NCBI GenBank assembly: GCA_946406115.1
Contig: OX291543.1
Location: forward strand, 36,668,815 to 36,732,814
Origin: Apoda limacodes
Lineage: Eukaryota; Arthropoda; Insecta; Lepidoptera; Limacodidae
Direction: 5' to 3'
DNA: 64,000 nucleotides
Shown: positions 11,250 through 22,727 of the stretch, in pieces
Layout: every line of letters starts with the position of its first letter
Position numbering within the stretch: the stretch's first letter is position 1
Made by a program: the position numbers and the translations under genes
Notes under the pieces: generated by a model
Database searches by the model: none
What the model was told of the DNA's origin: nothing
The model's input: only the letters and a program-made list of their open reading frames with translations

Positions 11250-12172
11250 CTGACTAATAAACTTCGTCCAGATTTGCGCGATGTCAAGTGGTACAGGTTT
11301 ATCCTAGTCCAACTTCAGTAGCCAACAGTTTTGCAACTAAGCAATGGTAATAACAGGACTTAATAACTCTAAGGGGTCATAAAATTGTGATGTACAAGAT
11401 AAAATACTACGTGTGTTGTATCGTGTTTTATTTGCGAGCAAAACATCAACTCATCCGACTTGTTCCACCCAATACCTAATGTTTTGTTTTGAGCGTTACC
11501 GCCTATTGCAAGCTGTTTGGCAACATTCTGTGCATTATTAGGGTTGGCGCGCTCGCAATTAAAAACTCATTTCCGCAGAGGAAAACAAGCTGACTTTAAA
11601 AGTTGGGTAGTACCATCGCAAATTTAATTTAATTTAGGGATACTGTCTGCGCCGCAAATTAAGTCATCTACATAAAAAATATTGTTTATGTTGTCTTTTA
11701 CCTACGGAACCTCGCACTCGTGCGCTAATTGTTTTGAGCACCTCCAGCTAAGAAAAGGAGCGGAAGCGTTACCGTACGTCACAGTGTTTAACTGATATAC
11801 CCTAAGAGGCTCCGAAGGATCATCCCGCCACAGGATAAGGTGAAGACGTCATTCATCTTTGTCAATGAATACCTGCCGGTACATTTTTTCTATGTCCGCG
11901 CAGGCTATGTATTTGTGTTCGCGAAATCGTAATAAAATAGCAATTAAGTCGCCTTATATAGATGGACCGACCATCTGTAAGTCGTTTAGTGACAACCCTG
12001 AAGTTGACATGCCACCGTCGAACACAGTTCTTAGCTTTGTTGTCGTAGAGTGTTCTTTAAGGATACCATGATGAGCTAGAAAATAATGCGGACTATTGTA
12101 AGACTGTATAAGATTCATGGTTGATATATTCGTGTATGAAATCAGTATATAACTTTTTGGAATTCGGATCAC
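11250..12172 (-). pseudogene. BEL/Pao reverse transcriptase fragment
   Basis: The RT opening is clear at 12110-11954: HHGILKEHSTTTKLRTVFDG and LSLNDLQMVG, the standard BEL/Pao RT entry. The palm continues leftwards in broken frames (the region 11950-11700 reads as decayed EHKYIACADIEKM-like sequence in at least two frames). The catalytic boxes are not intact in any single frame. Confidence 0.75.
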
Positions 12173-12738
12173 GTTGTAACCTTCTTCCTAGGCCAAAGGA
12201 GCGACATTCGGCTTGCATGCGAGTGTCACCTAATAATTTCGGCGAGTTTTTGAAAGGAAATCGAACTATAAACCGCCCCTCGGCGTCCCGTTTTGTGGTC
12301 TAAACAAAATGTTCCTCGCATGCAAGGTCTTCGTCGCTACTGACCTTATTGAAACTGTTGGGTAATTCTTCTATTTTCCAAAATCTGCGTAATAATTTAT
12401 CTAATGAGTATGTGTCACTGACAATATATTGCGTAGAAAGACTGAGAGAATGAATTGTACTTGAAACGATCCAACCCAAATGCGTATTTTGAAGGAAAGG
12501 GCCGTTTTTAGGCGCATTTTCCCTTCCTTAATTAATTCCCAAAACAAATCGCGCCTATTAACGAGTCAATCGGCTGACTTTCGTAAAAAGTCTGATCTGC
12601 GAGAACTATGTTGTCAGGTATGTTAAATTCGCCAATGCGCAAAGTGGTAATAGGTAACTCTGACGTGATTTGTGGTAAAATTAAACACTGAACTCGTGCA
12701 GTATAATTTCCATAGCGCGATTTAAAATCAATAACACA

Positions 12739-12933
12739 CTATTGCGTACACTGTGTTATTGAATTACCTACACCGTGAATTTGCTGAGTGGACTGTAGTA
12801 TTACTGGAAAATCTAATTTATCACAGAGCGACTGCGATACGAATGAACGTTCACTGCCGCTGTCGAGAACCGTGCGCGCTTGATGGTAAATGCCTGACTG
12901 GCTGCGTATTTCTACGATAGCCGTTGACAGCAA
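12739..12933 (-). pseudogene. BEL/Pao aspartic protease fragment
   Basis: Minus frame with ARTVLDSGSERSFVSQSLCD: the DSG active-site triad of a retropepsin in the BEL/Pao form (DSGSxxSF). In the element this protease would cut the Gag-Pol polyprotein. It lies between the gag zinc region and the RT, as expected. A stop at the left end separates it from the RT. Confidence 0.8.
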
Positions 12934-13169
12934 GACAGATTTTGTTGCGTTAACCTTGTTATTTGCTTCACGGTGAACAGAGTGCGCTTGGAATGAATGT
13001 GTGTGTTATCAATATTTTTGTAACTACCCGCTTGTTCGTAGGATGTGAGTAAAACTGTAGATAAATTGCTATCCTTGGTCATCGTTTCGCAAATTAATGT
13101 GTTGTGTTTATTTTCACACTTTCTACATGGGCCGAACACACAAGTTTCGACCGAGTGGCCATGACGCAT

Positions 13170-14430
13170 TCAATTGATGCACAGCTGTTTATCATTAACA
13201 AACTTTAGCCGTTTGTGTGTACTTAGATCAAGAAATGCTTAACATGAATATAGCGGATGTTGTAATGTGCGTTACACATAAGACAGGATTTATAATTGCG
13301 TGTGTACTTTGACTGTGACCGTTTGTCATTTAATTTGTTAGTTGCCACATTGCAATGGATCTTTGAGAGTGAAGGTTGAGTGAGTGGCCGAGATCTAGTG
13401 TCGCTCGTGCACTGAATGCCTAATCTACTGTGTGATACAATAAGTGTTTCCAAAATGTCGGCCCTGCCCTTTAAAAACTTTAATAAATCGTCGAACTTAA
13501 TTGACTTTTTGACATCGGTTTTTATTAACGTAAGCTAAATTGCTCCCATTCGCGTTCTGTGATAGGGTCTAATTTTTTTACGATTATATAAATAATTAAC
13601 GTGTCCCAGTGTTCGGTAAGCTCGCCGAGGAGTTTTAATGCGCGAAGTTTTCTTAAAACAGTGTCAATAAGTTTACGTAACTGATTTGGAAATTCTTTAT
13701 TTATTTATTGGATTGAAAATATAGATTTAACATGGTTGTGCACTAGTAGCTTAGCATCCGTCTGCCGCTTAGCGATGACTGGCCATCAACTAGATAGATT
13801 TAACATGGTTGTGCACTTGTAGCTTTCTGTTGTCGCATCGATTCATTAGTAATTCCCACGCCACGTCATAATTATTGGCAGAGGATTCTTATCAATCTAT
13901 GACTGACTTAGCGTTCCCTTTTAGTGACGATTTTAAATAATGAAATTTTTGAATTTTTGTAGTGATCTTGCAGTTATGCACTAATGATAAAAATGTGTCG
14001 CGGAATTCAAGCCAATTTTCGTATGACACATCAAAAGGGAATAGATATTATTGGCAATTTAATGACATTACTATCGGTGGACGTTTCGTTCCTGCAAGTC
14101 GACCGTTCATCAGAAGCAGTTAGACATTCAGCTAGCGCTAAAACAACATAATATTCTCGCTCAAATTCATCTCGAGATCCAAGCTGTTTTTCGACTTTGG
14201 TTTCCAAACTGATGTCTTCTATTTGAGTTTGAACGCTGTTGAAGTCGTTCATCAAACTTTGTGACCCCAAGACTCGTAACTTTAGCTCTGCTCGCTGATG
14301 AGCTGCTAATTCTACAGCTTCGAATGAATTTACATATCTTTTCATATGCGTTAAACGACACTTAATGGCTTCCCGTTTTCTATTAAGATCCTTAATCATT
14401 TAGGTTTGATTTAGGTTCTACTTGAGACAT
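13170..14430 (-). pseudogene. BEL/Pao gag remnant (right-hand element)
   Basis: It starts at 14430 with MSQVEPKSNLND, after which a 1-nt shift moves to the frame 14399-14031 (IKDLNRKREAIKCRLTHMKR, then coiled-coil-like helices). This matches the opening of BEL/Pao gags. The middle is decayed. A later piece, 13453-13223, includes SLSKIHCNV and CLMCNAHYNIRYIHVKHF, a zinc-knuckle-like CxxC...H...H segment. It continues into MRHGHSVETC and GPCRKCENKHNTLIC (13169-13080), a second zinc-binding segment just before the protease. Confidence 0.7.
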
Positions 14431-14759
14431 TATTTAACAAATTAAAAAGGTAATACTTACAGTTTAATAATAGAATACGCACTCTATAGAGTAAATAATA
14501 GGTTTTACCGACTATTAAAATTGAGAAGATACTCACAAACGAACAACAAAGGTTTGGGATAAGGGTGGCTGATACGTCTCACCAAAAGCACTGTATTCTT
14601 CTGTTAAGCGGCTAAGTAATATTCCCCAATGGTATTGTAGCGGTCTCCAATGGTATTTATGCGTTCTCCATTGGCTTTTATGGCTTTCCGTTGATTTTAC
14701 GTCTCTCAAGCAACCAACTGGTCCAATTGCGAAGATCCGGTACAAAGAATCAAAAGAAA
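14431..14759 (-). other. Probable untranslated leader of the BEL/Pao element
   Basis: It lies between the LTR-like repeat and the gag start. It contains a locally repeated GGTATT(G/T)... GTCTCC(A/G)ATGG pattern around 14620-14690. No primer-binding site could be matched to a tRNA. Confidence 0.35.
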
Positions 14760-14936
14760 TGTTGCGTTTTTGTCCCTTATTAATTGCTTTAGGCAGAGGC
14801 GGAAAATAATATGCGTAAAATGGTAAAGAAATTCGATTAAAAATTACAGAAAAGATGCTAAGCGTACAAAAAATTGGTGATTAACAACGTCCCATTTTGA
14901 AAGTTGTCGCTATTACAAAAATTGGTAGTATGGAGA
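14760..14936 (-). repeat. Putative LTR remnant, right copy
   Basis: It shares both ends (TGTTGCGTTT and GGTAGTATGGAGA) with 9448-9537 but carries an additional block of about 110 bp between GGCAGAGG and ACGTCCCATT. It may be the 5' LTR of the minus-strand BEL/Pao element. Confidence 0.45.
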
Positions 14937-15299
14937 CGCCGCCGCTGCCATCATTGAAGCCTTGAAGTAAATGCTTCAACAACAACGAACTTTGAAATAA
15001 AAAAAAAAAATTAGTGGTATTAGTACACGTCTGCTTCGTACGCTTACTGAGGCTCAGTCATCTTCGAAAATGAAATGATTACATATCGATTACCTCGACT
15101 CGCTGTTCTTAATGGTTCTTCTACATATATCTAAATGGAATCTTTTCCCTATTGGTTTCGGTGTGATTGGCTGCGATAGTTCCTTCTGATTAGATTTCTT
15201 TCTTTTTTGAAAATTTAACATGATTTAATAAAAATCTCTATAATTTCCCTAGCCCCCGGACTATAATACCTTTCCTAAATTTTTCCCAAACACTTAAAT

Positions 15300-16290
15300 A
15301 CTCCTAAGTGACCTCCTTCCATAGAATCATTGTTAATTTATGATAAAATATTATGCATGAGTGCTCGTGGTTATCTATATTCGTCCTGTCCCATAAATTT
15401 TTGTAAATGCATTACCATATTTTCTCTTATTAAAAACCCCTTAAATCTATTCACGCCTCGATTAGCTTACCTATTTCGTATATAATTATAATTTTGTAAC
15501 GTATAATTTTGTTCTTTTACTAACTGATTACGTTGAATCGATAAAACCATTAAATTATCTTGTAAGTCGGCTTGTATCTTCGTTTGTTCCTCGTCCTCCT
15601 TTGTGTATCGCGACATGTCATCGGCCAAAAAATTCTCGCAGATTTACCTTGTAGTAATACCACGCCTAAGCACGTATCGCTCGCATGCGTTGCTATTTTC
15701 GTTTTTAATCCTAACTCATCTAAAGAAATAACGCAGTAACGGGGGTTCCTTTATTGTCCTTAGTAAATCCTGTAGCGCTGCTTCCTGTCTCTCTCCTCAA
15801 GAACATTTTCTATTTTTATGTGTTTGATCAGTTAATGGAAATGCTATCTTTGCAAAATTTTGAATAAACTTCCTATAATGTGATAAAAAACCTACTATTG
15901 ATCCTATTTCTTTTATATTCTTCGGTGCTTTTATGCCGTCAATTCATTTCAATTTATTATTATCTGGTCATATTCCGTTTATTGACACTACATGTCCTAA
16001 TAATTTTAATTCAACAGTACCAAACGTGCACTCAGATGGTTTCAATGTTAAATTTGTCTGACGTAGTTTTTGAAATGGTTTAATTAACTAATCATATTAA
16101 ACTTTAATGATAAATTATGATATTATCGACATAAACTAACACTCTCCCAAATAATACTTTCAAGACCGTATTCATCATTTTCTGGAAGAAACTTTGACTT
16201 GTTTTCAACCCGAATGGCAAAACGTTTCATTCGTAATTATTGAAGCTGCTTGTAGTCAATAGGAAAGTAAAACCACGTTTTCAAGTGGAA
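15300..16290 (-). pseudogene. Ty3/gypsy pol remnant (RT, RNase H)
   Basis: Minus-strand segments collinear with a Ty3 RT. Near 16235 a stop (probably a former Trp codon) precedes NVLPFGLKTSQSFFQ and MMNTVLK. Then comes the catalytic box, read as YVDNIIIYH (about 16140-16115), with the second Asp changed to Asn. Then KPSECTFGTVELKLLGHVVS (about 16040-15980) and KEIGSIVGFLSHYRKFIQNF (about 15910-15850), the RT-RNase H connection. Further left FLADDMSRYTKEDEEQ (about 15640-15590) matches the end of RNase H. Multiple stops and a damaged catalytic box make it inactive. No LTRs were recognised. Confidence 0.75.
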
Positions 16291-16299
16291 ATCAAATGA

Positions 16300-17704
16300 T
16301 CGTAAGGCTTAAAATTGTTTGAATTTTTTGAATCAACGTTTTCCAAGTGGCAATTTTCCAGCGTCAATGGGTAGCGGTTCTGGCGACAGATTGGTGCAAT
16401 GGTGTCATGGAGCACCTGGTTTTGTACCCTTGTGTACCCTTCAACGGCCAAGTCACACAACATTAACTATAATAATAAAGAAATCGCAGTAAGGAACCTT
16501 AGACTTGGCACGATTTTGTCTAGATTTCATTACTTTTTAGAGATAAACAAGCAGCTCCATCGAGACTTGACTAGTTTTTTACAGTATGTTTTTGGTGTGA
16601 TTTCACTTCGTTTTGTAGAAACGTGGGTATATTGATTTATTTTATTAGATTTTCTTATTTGACACATTTTCTTTTTCTTTTTAGAAGTAGTTTTTTTATT
16701 ATTACAAATCTTTCTTTTTTTTCCGGTTCTGATTTTTGTACAGTAGCAACAGTTTTTCGTATTGCCCATTCGCGTCCATTATTTATTCTTATAAACGGTT
16801 AAGACGGTTTAATTTCTGAAAGATCAGCGCGGTATGTACGCCTAAGCCGGTTGTATTCGGTGATCGCTGAAGCTTAAGCTTTTATACTCTTGAAGCCAAC
16901 ATTTATGAGGTGCACCCCATGAAGATTGGTTACTCGTCAGTTCTACCATACACCTAGAAAGATATTGAATGGAAGATACAAAACCCGTCTTTGGGCATAC
17001 CAAATACTTGGTAGCCACTAAGTTCATCGTCATTTTTTACGATATTGTCTTGCAAAATCAAACACAAATAAACTCAACGACCTTTAGTATATGGACAGAA
17101 ATACCGATAATATTTAGACTAAAACAACAATAACCTATATCTTTAAGACTTCTTTTGTCTTAATAAAAAAAAAACTCAAAAAAAATATTACTCAGCCTAC
17201 TCAATCTATACAAACTATAAACAAAACGTTAACTCTTAATTATTAGACAAGTGTCAATATAATTAATTATCAATGAACTTTCTACCTACCTAGTACTGAA
17301 ATACAACTAAATTAATGATATTTTTAAACGAAACGAAATAATATCTAACTAAATAAACTAAACCTAGAATACTAGAAAAGTACTTACTTATAAACACGAA
17401 CGTGATTCGAAGTACTGCCTAACTGTAAATTTAACCTAGAAAACTAAAAATACTAAATAACTAACAATTAAATAAAGTATTCAATTAAAACTTCTTTTAA
17501 ATCTAATAATTATGTAATAATCAGTAATCCGTCACTAATCATAATATTCCTAACCTATTCAAATCTTCGAATTGTTATGATAACCTGATAATTAACCGTA
17601 GCAAACCTCACGAAATAATAAGCGAAATCAACGAAATGCAAATAATCCCTCCTAATCTCTAGCAAACGTTTTCAAGCGCAGTAGAAGCATGTCGTATACG
17701 ACTA
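16300..17704. other. AT-rich spacer, no gene recognised
   Basis: Short frames occur (for example a Lys-rich minus frame at 16769-16530), but none carries a domain I recognise. From 17040 the sequence is plain AT-rich DNA up to the insertion site of the next LINE. Confidence 0.5.
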
Positions 17705-17714
17705 TAACGCGGCC
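17705..17714. repeat. Target-site duplication TAACGCGGCC, copy 1
   Basis: It directly abuts the poly-T (poly-A tail on the minus strand) at 17715. The same word recurs at 23515-23523 and 23997-24006, bracketing two retroelements. Confidence 0.8.
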
Positions 17715-17829
17715 TTTTTTTTTTTTTTTTCTGAGCTGACTATGCAGTTGGCTGTTGCAGCCATTACTGCTTCACCGGACTTTTGGGGTGAGACTCTGAA
17801 GGAGCCTCAGCCCATATAGCGCCCAACGC

Positions 17830-19925
17830 TCAAGGGCTTCCCGCGGGGGAAGCCTCGGCTTGGGTTGTCGCTCTCGGGGGCGTCCCTTCGACCGGCGTGA
17901 GTCTCGAACCCGAAGGTGAGTCACCGCCAGGAGGGGAGTTCCCCGTTACGCGGGTGCGGTTGCGATTGAGTGGGGGCGAGAAGCGCCCCGGCACTCTTTG
18001 ATACCTAGTGTATCCTTGTGGGCGCCGACGAACCCGGGGACGTCGGCGTCGTGTTTGGAGGGAGGCCCTATTTGGGGAGGTCGTAGAGACTAATCTCGCT
18101 ATCCGGACAGCGAGATCGTCATCTGGGGACGTTAGTACGTGCCGAGGCCGCCTAACAATAGTTTTACGACCGTGACCGGGTCGATCGGGGGGACGATACG
18201 TTGTGGATTGCACAATTAATCGATTCGGGTGATTTTGCGTACGCTCGAAAAAGCGGACTGCCAAGTCTTTAAAATATTGGGGAATCGTGGGAAGTTCGAA
18301 GTCTCTGTGTAGGTCCGCATTGCGAACGTACCAAGAGGCTCCAGTGGCCGCTCTGAGAAAGCGGTTTTGGAGGGTCTGGAGTTTGTGGAGATTGCGCTTG
18401 GACAGCGCAAAGACTACGCTAGCATAAGCTAGTATGGGGCGGATACAAGTTGTGTAAAGATTTAGCTTATTTCTAAGCGACATCTTACTATACTTGCCTA
18501 TCATGGGATAGAGACGGCCGAGGACAAAAGCGGCTCGGTCTCTGACTATTTTGGTGTGAGCTTGGAAGTTCAAACGACTATCCATGGTCACACCGAGATA
18601 TTTGGTCTTATTTTGCCAGGGAATGGCACGACCGAAAAGAGAAAGGGGAGAAGGCCGCGGAGGGCGGCCTAGGGTAAAAAGGACGGCAGAGCTTTTGTCG
18701 GGATTCACCTCGATTCTCCATTTCCGAAACCACTCGCCTAGGGCGGTGATAGCGGGTTGGAGTCTCTCAGTGATTCGACTCACTTGCCTATCTGTGGTAT
18801 AGAGAGCGGTATCGTCCGCAAAGAGGGCTAGATTGGAACCTATCGTTTTGGGGATATCGTTTGTGTACAGAAGGTACAAGATGGGGGCGAGCACGGACCC
18901 TTGCGGGACTCCTGCTTCAATGGGGCGGGGGGAAGAGAGAGTGCCTTCGACTTTGTAGCGAAAGCTACGATTCGACAAATAGTCTCGAATGATGAGCACG
19001 AGACGATCTGGCAATTGAAAGTTGTACAGTTTAAAAATTAAACCGTTGTGCCAGACTTTGTCGAAAGCTTTCGCTACATCGAAAAAGACAGCGCCCGTGT
19101 GACGGGTCTTACCTAACGCTGGCTGAAAGCCTGTAAGAATATGTTCCGTTATGCGGAGGACTTGATGGACGCATGAGTGTTTGGCACGAAAGCCGAACTG
19201 CTCATCTATTAAAATGCCTCTGGAAACTATAGCGTTCCGTAGGCGAGCAAGGAGGAGGCGTTCATAGAGTTTACCAAGGGCCTTTAGTAAACTTATGGGG
19301 CGATAGGAGGACGGCTCGGTACGAGCTTTACCTGGCTTATGGATGCCTATAACAATTGCATCTTTCCATTGAGAAGGAAAGATGCAATGTTCCATAGCAG
19401 CGTTAAAGATCGCTACTAGGAGGCAGATAAGGGGAAGAGTGAGGCGCTTTAGGATATCGTTAGAGATACCGTCAGCACCGGGGGCCTTACGGGGGCGTAG
19501 GTCTTTGATGACCTGTACGACTTCGTCGACAGTGACGGGGGGCAGGGGGTCTTGTGGAGGCAGAGAAGTTCTGCGCTCCACTTCGCCGTCTAGCTCGCGC
19601 ACGTGGTCGGGATCGAAGGGCTGTGTGCTTAAGGCACATTGGGCTTGGAGGCTAGACGCTAGGCAATCCGCTTTTTCGTCGTCGTTGAACGCGGGAACGT
19701 TGTTGGGACGAGATAACGGAGGGAGAGAGTTCGCGGTTTCGGATTTTAGAGCTCTGGCTAAGTGCCAATAAGCTTGGTGAGAGGGAGATATGTTCTCCAT
19801 AAGATCACCGAAACGTTGGGCGCGGAGCTCAGCTACAGCGGTTCTTACACGGCGGTGTAAGTCGTTGAAGCGAGCTTTATTATCGATAGTGGGAGCGCGA
19901 TCGCGAGCGCGGCGGGCCGCGTTAC
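17830..19925 (-). CDS. ORF2 C-terminal part: reverse transcriptase of the LINE (frameshifted from endonuclease)
   Basis: The open frame reaches upstream to about 19925 (RNAARRARDRAPTIDNKA); the first ATG is at 19800 (MENISPSHQAYWH). RT boxes are intact: KAPGADGISNDILKRL, GKARTEPSSYRPISLL, VFFDVAKAFDKVWH (motif A), GVPQGSVLAPILYLLY (motif B) and LALFADDTALY (motif C, FADD). The thumb and C-terminal Jockey region follows (AYASVVFALSK, ATGASWYVRNADL) with an Arg-rich tail. It ends 100 bp before the poly-A. The ATG at 19800 is not a natural start; the sequence belongs to the ORF2 polyprotein. Confidence 0.9.
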
Positions 19926-19927
19926 GC

Positions 19928-20866
19928 TCAGTCTAGCGACCTGATGTGCTGAGGCAGGATTAGGTGGTGATAATCACCAACCGGCACCTGTTTTGAGCAC
20001 TCGCCAACGGTGGCGGTCAGGTGGCTAGTGAGTGAGTCGATAGCTACGTTAAGATCGGTCGCGGAAGAGATTACGTTGGGAACGCGGTCTAGATGTGGCG
20101 AGCTGGGATTTTCGAGCAATTGCCCAAATTTATCCCAGTCCGTCACGGTTCTAGTGTCGGGAGGAGAGTCCGAAGGGAAACCTAATCGGAGGACGACAGG
20201 GCGGTGGTCCGAGTCAAGTTCGTCAAGCACCTCTATAGAGCGAAAGCTTAGCCTTACATTCTTTAGAAGTGCTATGTCCAGTACGTCGGGGTTGTTCCTA
20301 GTATTGTGGGGAAAGAAAGTGGGCGTCATGGGAGCGATAATGTCAAAGTTTAGTCTGTCAACTAAATCGTCGAGGAGTCTGCCTCTTTGTGAAGTTACAG
20401 AAGAGTTCCAGCGGCGATGCTTGCAATTTAGGTCGCCGGCAAGAATGACGGCGTCGCCTAAACTTAAGAGTGACTGAAGGTCGCTCTCGAGCAAGTCTTT
20501 TAGGGGAGAGAGATAAACCGATGCAATGATGATCGGCTGATGGCCGGTCATCGCTAGACGGCAGACGGATGCTTCTAAATTCGTAAGCGGTGGAGGATCG
20601 ATAGGGGAGCAATGCAGGGAGCGCCTGTAATAGATGAGAGTGCCTCCGAGATTGGAGACAGTTCTATCATTACGGACGGTGCGATAGTTCGCGATCGAAG
20701 GGGTACGGACAGCGGGCTTTAGGAACGTTTCCTGGATGAGGAAGACGTCCGGTTTTTGGGACGAGAGGAATTGCGATAATTCCTCTCTTTGATTGCGGAG
20801 ACCGTTGGCTTTAAAATAGCCTATGGAGACGGACCGGGGTTTTTCGCGCGCGGTTGTGCAATCCAT
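19928..20866 (-). CDS. ORF2 N-terminal part: AP-like endonuclease of the LINE
   Basis: 312-residue frame starting MDCTTAREKPRSVSIGYFKA. It is the apurinic-like endonuclease domain that nicks target DNA for target-primed reverse transcription. Visible motifs: KANGLRNQ (N-terminal Asn), FLIQETFLKP (catalytic Glu), AGDLNCKHRRWN (Asp/Asn), and LDSDHRPVVLRL (the C-terminal SDH). All catalytic residues appear present. The frame runs into a stop after RSLD at 19928. The RT continues one nucleotide out of frame immediately downstream, so the endonuclease and RT are separated by one indel. Confidence 0.9.
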   Translation of the reverse strand: MDCTTAREKPRSVSIGYFKANGLRNQREELSQFLSSQKPDVFLIQETFLKPAVRTPSIANYRTVRNDRTVSNLGGTLIYYRRSLHCSPIDPPPLTNLEASVCRLAMTGHQPIIIASVYLSPLKDLLESDLQSLLSLGDAVILAGDLNCKHRRWNSSVTSQRGRLLDDLVDRLNFDIIAPMTPTFFPHNTRNNPDVLDIALLKNVRLSFRSIEVLDELDSDHRPVVLRLGFPSDSPPDTRTVTDWDKFGQLLENPSSPHLDRVPNVISSATDLNVAIDSLTSHLTATVGECSKQVPVGDYHHLILPQHIRSLD

Positions 20867-20873
20867 TTTGGTT

Positions 20874-22727
20874 TTAAGGTTTTGGAGTTACCCTGCGGAG
20901 GACGGCGAAGAAGTCGCGATGCTTAGCCATGAAGCTGAGCATTTGATGGGAATTGGTGATTTGTACGTACTCGGCGTACACGATCTCGAAATAGGCAGGG
21001 TCGCAGGCCCAAGAAATTTCGGAGAGAATGTCGAAATGCTGCTGCTCGGCCGTCTGAGCGGCGTTGCGGGGCAGTGCGAGAGAGGGGCGCGAGGGGGCAA
21101 GGCGCGTTTGCGCGAGAGGTGCGGGAGCACTTCTCATAGGCGCTGGACGCGGGATGTCCCGGGACATGAGAGGGGCGGGGTAGGGAATACCTGTAACTGA
21201 GACGGGTCCGGGGAGAGCAGACAAAAGTTTGTCTGTCTCATTTGATTTGGACGCTACTAGCGCTGGAGGACGGATCCAGGCGTTGACAGTAGGGAGGGGA
21301 GCAGGCACGAGCGGAGCCTGTTGGCGGGGGGCGGAGGGGCGCGATTTACCCTGTTTGGGTTTACGCGAGCTCTGTTTGGGAGCTTTGGGGCACCCGCGGT
21401 AATTCGCTGGGTGGCCTTCGCTCCCACAGAGTACGCAAGCGACCGGGTCGGATGCGTTGGAGCGATCGCGATCACAGTCCGGAGTGGCGTGATCGCGTAA
21501 ACATTTGACGCAGCGCGGTCTGCGTCTGCAGTTGCGCTGCGCGTGGCCATATAGCTGGCATCTGTGGCATTGGCTAGGGTTCGACCGCTTGTGCGGAGTC
21601 TCGACCCTGATGCCTTTGAGGCTGCAAACATCTTTAATATTAAAGATGGCTTTGCCTTCTGTTGTCAGGTCTAGTACAACGAGCACCATGTCGTAGCACT
21701 CGGACTTATTACGGCCATTGTACATGCGATGTACTTCCCGTACGGGGAGGCCTTGGACGATTAAGTCGTCCTGGACAGTCTTGGTGGAGAATTCCCTAGG
21801 GACTCCCCTTACGACTGCCCTTAAAACGCGTTCCTCGGCCAATGAGTACGTGTGGTACTCATATTTTTGAGCCGTGAGGAAGGCCGTCAGAATTCGGAAA
21901 TCTGACGGTGTCGGGACCTGCACTTTGATGCCGCGCTCGGCATCATTGCGGGCGTGCGTATAATTTATACGCTTGGCCTTCATAGCGTTAGCAATATTCG
22001 GCCAGGCCCCTTTGTCTTTGATGACAATCGGGGGCGGAGATTTTTCCTTCCGTCCCGAAGTGGGACAGTCGGCCTGCGAAGAGGTGGCGGCGGGGGGGGT
22101 TGTGTCCATGGCGGCTAGCTCAGGGCTGGCCGCCGAGGTGGATGGAGAGGGGGAAGCGCTAGGCGCTTTGAGGCGTTTAGCCTCAGAGTCGGAGGGAGGA
22201 GGAGTAGAAGACTCCAGAGCGGATGCCGCCGAAGCCTTTTTAGACTTGGCGGACTTCTTCCGCTTTTTACCCTTTTTGGTTCCCAGGCCAACCACTTTGA
22301 AGCCTTCGTCGTCCTCAGACAACGCCGACTCAGCGGACATTACGGCTGCTGGAGACCGGGGTGCGGTTTCGGAGGTTGCGGGGGGCGGGGTAGCGAGAGA
22401 CCGAGAAAGGGTCTCATCGGCTACCGGAGTGGGAGGGCGAATGGGCGCAGGGGCCCGAAGAGCGCGGCGAGCGAGACGCGGGTCGCGATTGCGGGGTTCG
22501 CGGGGTTCGCGGGGTTCGCGGGAGAGAGAGCGCGAACGATTGCGCGAGCGAGAGCGCGGAGTCGAACGCGATGAGACGGACGGGGAGGGCGCGGTTGTGC
22601 TGGACGCAGTGAGGGCAGGCCCCACAGCCTTGATGATGGCGTGGGCCAGCTCTAGGCGATCGCGAACAAGATTTTTCACGATTGCCCCTAGCTGGTCCGG
22701 GGACAAGCCGGTGAGTTGCTCGGCCAT
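20874..22727 (-). CDS. ORF1 (gag-like, three zinc knuckles) of the Jockey-like LINE
   Basis: 617-residue open frame starting MAEQLTGLSP. The N-terminal third is basic and Ser/Pro/Arg-rich with a short EPR repeat (residues 71-79). A Lys-rich patch KKGKKRKKSAKSKK (151-164) could be a nuclear localisation signal. Residues about 265-375 form the PRE_C2HC-type domain that precedes zinc knuckles in Jockey ORF1 proteins. Three CCHC-type knuckles follow: CHRCQLYGHAQRNC (387-400), CVKCLRDHATPDC (406-418) and CVLCGSEGHPANYRGC (431-446). These proteins bind element RNA and carry it to the nucleus. The stop at 20874 is 7 nt before the ORF2 start. The frame is intact. Confidence 0.9.
   Translation of the reverse strand: MAEQLTGLSPDQLGAIVKNLVRDRLELAHAIIKAVGPALTASSTTAPSPSVSSRSTPRSRSRNRSRSLSREPREPREPRNRDPRLARRALRAPAPIRPPTPVADETLSRSLATPPPATSETAPRSPAAVMSAESALSEDDEGFKVVGLGTKKGKKRKKSAKSKKASAASALESSTPPPSDSEAKRLKAPSASPSPSTSAASPELAAMDTTPPAATSSQADCPTSGRKEKSPPPIVIKDKGAWPNIANAMKAKRINYTHARNDAERGIKVQVPTPSDFRILTAFLTAQKYEYHTYSLAEERVLRAVVRGVPREFSTKTVQDDLIVQGLPVREVHRMYNGRNKSECYDMVLVVLDLTTEGKAIFNIKDVCSLKGIRVETPHKRSNPSQCHRCQLYGHAQRNCRRRPRCVKCLRDHATPDCDRDRSNASDPVACVLCGSEGHPANYRGCPKAPKQSSRKPKQGKSRPSAPRQQAPLVPAPLPTVNAWIRPPALVASKSNETDKLLSALPGPVSVTGIPYPAPLMSRDIPRPAPMRSAPAPLAQTRLAPSRPSLALPRNAAQTAEQQHFDILSEISWACDPAYFEIVYAEYVQITNSHQMLSFMAKHRDFFAVLRRVTPKP

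Larger units (their letters stand above)
10744..14430 (-). mobile_element. BEL/Pao LTR retrotransposon, gag-PR-RT-RH, integrase missing
   Basis: Pieces of one element lie in the canonical order on the minus strand: gag start at 14430, gag zinc region about 13450-13050, protease about 12970-12700, RT about 12170-11250, RNase H 11210-10744. The frame is interrupted many times. The order is continuous, so this is one decayed copy rather than scattered fragments. Similarity stops inside the RNase H-integrase linker (SQLWW at 10747). Repeats at 9448-9537 and 14760-14936 may be its LTRs, which leaves about 330 bp of leader between the right LTR and gag. Confidence 0.85.

Noticed and set aside
16530..16769. 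Lys/Cys-rich minus-strand frame starting MGNTKNCCYCTK, considered as a THAP-like zinc finger
   Set aside because: Only the first cysteines fit; the rest is Lys-rich low complexity.
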